Below, one piece after another: positions 42,701-47,333 of a stretch of 64,000 bases of DNA. The notes beneath the pieces were generated by a model. That model searched no databases, was not told the origin of the DNA, and saw only the letters and a program-made list of their open reading frames with translations. The number at the start of each line of letters is the position of its first letter. Position 1 is the stretch's first letter. Where the stretch lies: the NCBI GenBank assembly GCA_025617745.1, contig CM046856.1, forward strand, positions 46,925,049-46,989,048, given 5' to 3'. The stretch comes from Heliocidaris erythrogramma (taxonomy: Eukaryota > Echinodermata > Echinoidea > Camarodonta > Echinometridae). The position numbers and the translations under genes were made by a program.

Positions 42701-45700
42701 CAGTAATATACTAATTATGTTATACGGTTATACTGTATTACTAGAACAAAAGTCTTATAAAATCGTATTAAATGTAATATAAAATGTAACAGAAATGCAA
42801 GAATAAAAAAAACAGTGGACACTTTAAATTGTTAATAACTCAATAATTCTACCTCGTATCAGACTGAAGTTTTTACATTGTGAAGTTGAAAGATGTAAGA
42901 TTTATTGGGAGAAGTTTTATTACATTCTCTAAATACATGTACTTTTAATTAACTATTCTTTTCACTTTTTGAAATATCAAAAGTCACAAAATATGTGTGT
43001 ATTGGTGATTAATTCAGAACAAAACCATCGCCATTGTGTTGCAGCTGTCACTTCTGTCAACGTTTTGCTGTCCAGTTTCATTCATGATTCATAACTCTAG
43101 GTTTAAAAGGTGTTCTGGAATTTCAGCTGCAGTGCACAATAGCAATTGTTGTATTCTGAATTTAACAGATATATACATATATTCTAAAAAACGAAAATGT
43201 GTTTTATATTTCTTTGGAAATTACGATTTTACTAAATATAAATCTATTTTCTTGATACTATGACGTACGCGACGGAGCGAATTAATTCAAGTATATGATG
43301 ACTTTCCCGAGCGGGTATAGTGACAAACTATGCATTCACCTGCTTTGAGATAATGGACTTCAAAAGTCAGAATGCGCGTTGCATAAATTATGTTCTGCTC
43401 TGCCAGGCAAGACTAAGAAATCGATTTCTCGTTCGCAAACCAGAGAATTTAAAAAACAAATCTATAAATTTCAAATTTTAAAATATATGTAAACACCTGT
43501 TATGTATTTTCCATCATATATGGGGATTTTTTATAATGAAGAGAAGCAATTTAGCTCGTGGACTAAAAATATCTTCCTGACCGGAACGGTTTCCAATGGT
43601 TCATTTACAACTCCATTTCGTCAAGAAAATGACAACCCCCCATGCATGAAGTGTTAGCAGATGATACCGTGAGCTAGAATGTCTTGATTTAATCTCTTTT
43701 CTGATATTTTATTTCTAAAGTGACACAGGCCAATGATTAAGAATATATTACACCATTGAACATAAGTACATTTATATTCTAGTGTTAATTCTCCTAGATT
43801 TTTTTCCATGAAAAAATAAAGTTGGATCGTATGATGACAACGTATGGATCTGAAGTGGGGCCAGGTGAAAGAAAATACTTTATTGGAGAATGCACAAATA
43901 ATTTCTTGGTACTGCAAAATTTCAATATGGCACGAAAAAGAGACATGATAACGAAGCTTTTCGACCTGCACTCATCAGGTTATCACGCAGGTATAAAACA
44001 AATTACTTGAAATCAACTATATTATACTCGGTGAACCCGGACGCAACCTAGACGCCGTAATTTCAGAACAATCGCAAAGCTTGGACGAACTCCTTTTGTC
44101 TGCACAGAAGAGGTTCTTGCGATTGGATATAAGCAGCTTCCAGAAAGCGTAAATGCGCTGAGCTTCTGGCCCGGGACATAATTGAAAATTGATCGTCGGC
44201 ATAGCTTTGTGCGCAAGCTGGATTGTTCAGCAAGTGGAGACCAATCGCTGAATCGCATTTGGCTATCTTTGGTCTGTTAGCGTGCATTTCAGATTTGCAG
44301 GCACGGACGGGCTGCGTGCGCTGATTGGGTGTACGGTTCCGAAGAATCGAGGGAATGTGTTGTTTAATGCGATCAGCCAACCGCTGAGAAGTACGGCCCA
44401 CGTACCTGGCATCGCACCGGCACTGAAATTGGTAAATAACATTACTCAAGTGGGGGGTGGGTAGTACATCCTTGCTAGTTGACGGTAGCATCCTGTGTGT
44501 AGAAAACACAATGCGTGTCGAAACCGCGTAATAGCAACGTGACACTGCGTGTTTGATCTGACTGGCGTATTTGTCAGATACCTTACCCCTCCAGGGTAGT
44601 TTGAGATACACGGGGCATTTGGCAGGTCCAAATCTGGTGTCAGATTTGGATTGTGCCTCCAGCGTCCGTGTTATGGTGCGAGATATAACATGCTCAGGGT
44701 AACCATTGTCAAGGAGGATAGTTTTGATTTTCGCGATTTCGGGAGCTAATTTGCACGCAGAGCAAATCCTATGGGCGCGGCAAACTAAGTTTCTAATGAG
44801 CCCAATCTTGTATGAAGTTGCACTGTACGAGTCCCATCTCGTGTATTGCCCGGTGAATGTGGGCTTGCGGTAGACGGAAGTGATGAATTTCCCATCACTT
44901 CTCTCAACGAGAACGTCGAGAAATGGGAGCGCATTGGACAGTTCAATTTCACATGTGAATTTTAGCGCGGGATGGAGCCGGTTCAGTTGTGTAAGGAAAA
45001 CCTCACACGCTGCGCGGTTATCAAAAATTGCAAACGTATCATCAACATACCGACAATACACATGTGGGACTATATTAAGATACGATGTATTCACAGATAG
45101 ATGGTGTGGCTATGGGATCCCCATTAGGCCCCGCGCTTGCTAACATCTTTGTTGGCTTTCATGAAATGCGCCTGCTACAGAACGCCACCGATCTTAATAT
45201 AGTCCCACATGTGTATTGTCGGTATGTTGATGATACGTTTGCAATTTCTGATAACCGCGCAGCGTGTGAGGTTTTCCTTACACAACTGAACCGGCTCCAT
45301 CCCGCGCTAAAATTCACATGTGAAATTGAACTGTCCAATGCGCTCCCATTTCTCGACGTTCTCGTTGAGAGAAGTGATGGGAAATTCATCACTTCCGTCT
45401 ACCGCAAGCCCACATTCACCGGGCAATACACGAGATGGGACTCGTACAGTGCAACTTCATACAAGATTGGGCTCATTAGAAACTTAGTGTGCCGCGCCCA
45501 TAGGATTTGCTCTGCGTGCAAATTAGCTCCCGAAATCGCGAAAATCAAAACTATCCTCCTTGACAATGGTTACCCTGAGCATGTTATATCTCGCACCATA
45601 ACACGGACGCTGGAGGCACAATCCAAATCTGACACCAGATTTGGACCTGCCAAATGCCCCGTGTATCTCAAACTACCCTGGAGGGGTAAGGTATCTGACA

Positions 45701-47297
45701 AATACGCCAGTCAGATCAAACACGCAGTGTCACGTTGCTATTACGCGGTTTCGACACGCATTGTGTTTTCTACACACAGGATGCTACCGTCAACTAGCAA
45801 GGATGTACTACCCACCCCCCACTTGAGTAATGTTATTTACCAATTTCAGTGCCGGTGCGATGCCAGGTACGTGGGCCGTACTTCTCAGCGGTTGGCTGAT
45901 CGCATTAAACAACACATTCCCTCGATTATTCGGAACCGTACACCCAATCAGCGCACGCAGCCCGTCCGTGCCTGCAAATCTGAAATGCACGCTAACAGAC
46001 CAAAGATAGCCAAATGCGATTCAGCGATTGGTCTCCACTTGCTGAACAATCCAGCTTGCGCACAAAGCTATGCCGACGATCAATTTTCAATTATGTCCCG
46101 GGCCAGAAGCTCAGCGCATTTACGCTTTCTGGAAGCTGCTTATATCCAATCGCAAGAACCTGTTCTGTGCAGACAAAAGGAGTTCGTCCAAGCTTTGCGA
46201 TTGTTCTGAAATTACGGCGTCTAGGTTGCGTCCGGGTTCACCGAGTATAATATAGTTGATTTCAAGTAATTTGTTTTATACCTGCGTGATAACCTGATGA
46301 GTGCAGGTCGAAAAGCTTCGTTATCATGTCTCTTTTTCGTGCCATATTGAAATTTATTGGAGAATTAAAGAAAGGGGAAAGACATCCTTTTGAACTTGCG
46401 CATCAAGCTCGAAAAAAATAATTAAATTACCTTCAAGAAAAAAAGAATGCCTTTAAACAATAATGGTGCAATTAAGGAGTAGCGACCTCAGGTTTTCCAA
46501 TGTCATTATGTAACCTTGGGGTAATTCAATAGGATGTATTCAAGTTGGCATTAGTTCCAAACAGAGAAAGGGGACAAAGCAACCAAGGAGAGCCTGGGGT
46601 AACCTTGCTAGTCATAAGGACCTCCGTTCACAAGGACCACTATTCATAAGGACCGCTATTCATAACGCGTGTTAAATGAATAGCGGTTTTCTATGAATAG
46701 TGAGCGGACCCGGTAAAGCTTTTGGTCCACGACTCCTAAGTAGTCAGATTGAGCTGTAGATCCAGGCCATGCATGACAAAAGACTATATAATATCCTCAA
46801 ATTTAGAAACTCGTGTTTTGTGGCATGAAAGTGATTTTATGATTGAGTGGCATCCTTGGCAACGGGGGAAAAAACTGCAAAGAAAATAATCCCTCCACAT
46901 GCTTCCTTTTCACTCTTACGGTATTATCAGAGATATATTTTGGTCTTGTAAAATATCTATGATGAAAATATACACATCTTATCCACTCTCTCATTGGTGA
47001 GGTTATCTATCTATCTTATTTATCTATTGTTGAAAATTAAGCGGTGTAGGAAAGCTACTAGAGTGATTGTCCTAAAATTCAGTTAACTTTGATTTAGATA
47101 TTGCCAACAAATGTGCTACATCCCTGGGCCTTAAGGCCACAAAATAAAGGAATGATCTACTGTGACAATAAATAATGTAGCACAAAGTGTCTCGACTACA
47201 GCACCAAACAAATACTGTTCACATATACAGTCTTTCCAAATCAAACACATATAAATATGAAATAATGAATAATAATAATAACAAGAAGAAGAAGAAG

Positions 47298-47333
<36 letters not shown>

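Larger units (their letters stand above)
43892..46352. mobile_element. Palindromic (head-to-head) Penelope-like retroelement
   Basis: Two near-identical copies of a 5'-truncated Penelope-like element in inverted orientation. The left arm is about 43917-45081 and the right arm about 45192-46355, with a 110-bp centre present only in the right copy. The 3' ends point outward. Over about 340 shared residues only three differences are apparent. A 13-bp direct repeat flanks the whole unit, suggesting it inserted as one piece. It lies in intron 1 of the LRP-like gene. Confidence 0.8.

Noticed and set aside
44282-44464. Short plus-strand frames within the left Penelope arm (and the mirror frames in the right arm)
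   Set aside because: Antisense or alternate-frame shadows of the RT/GIY-YIG frames; they occur in both arms only because the arms are inverted copies.
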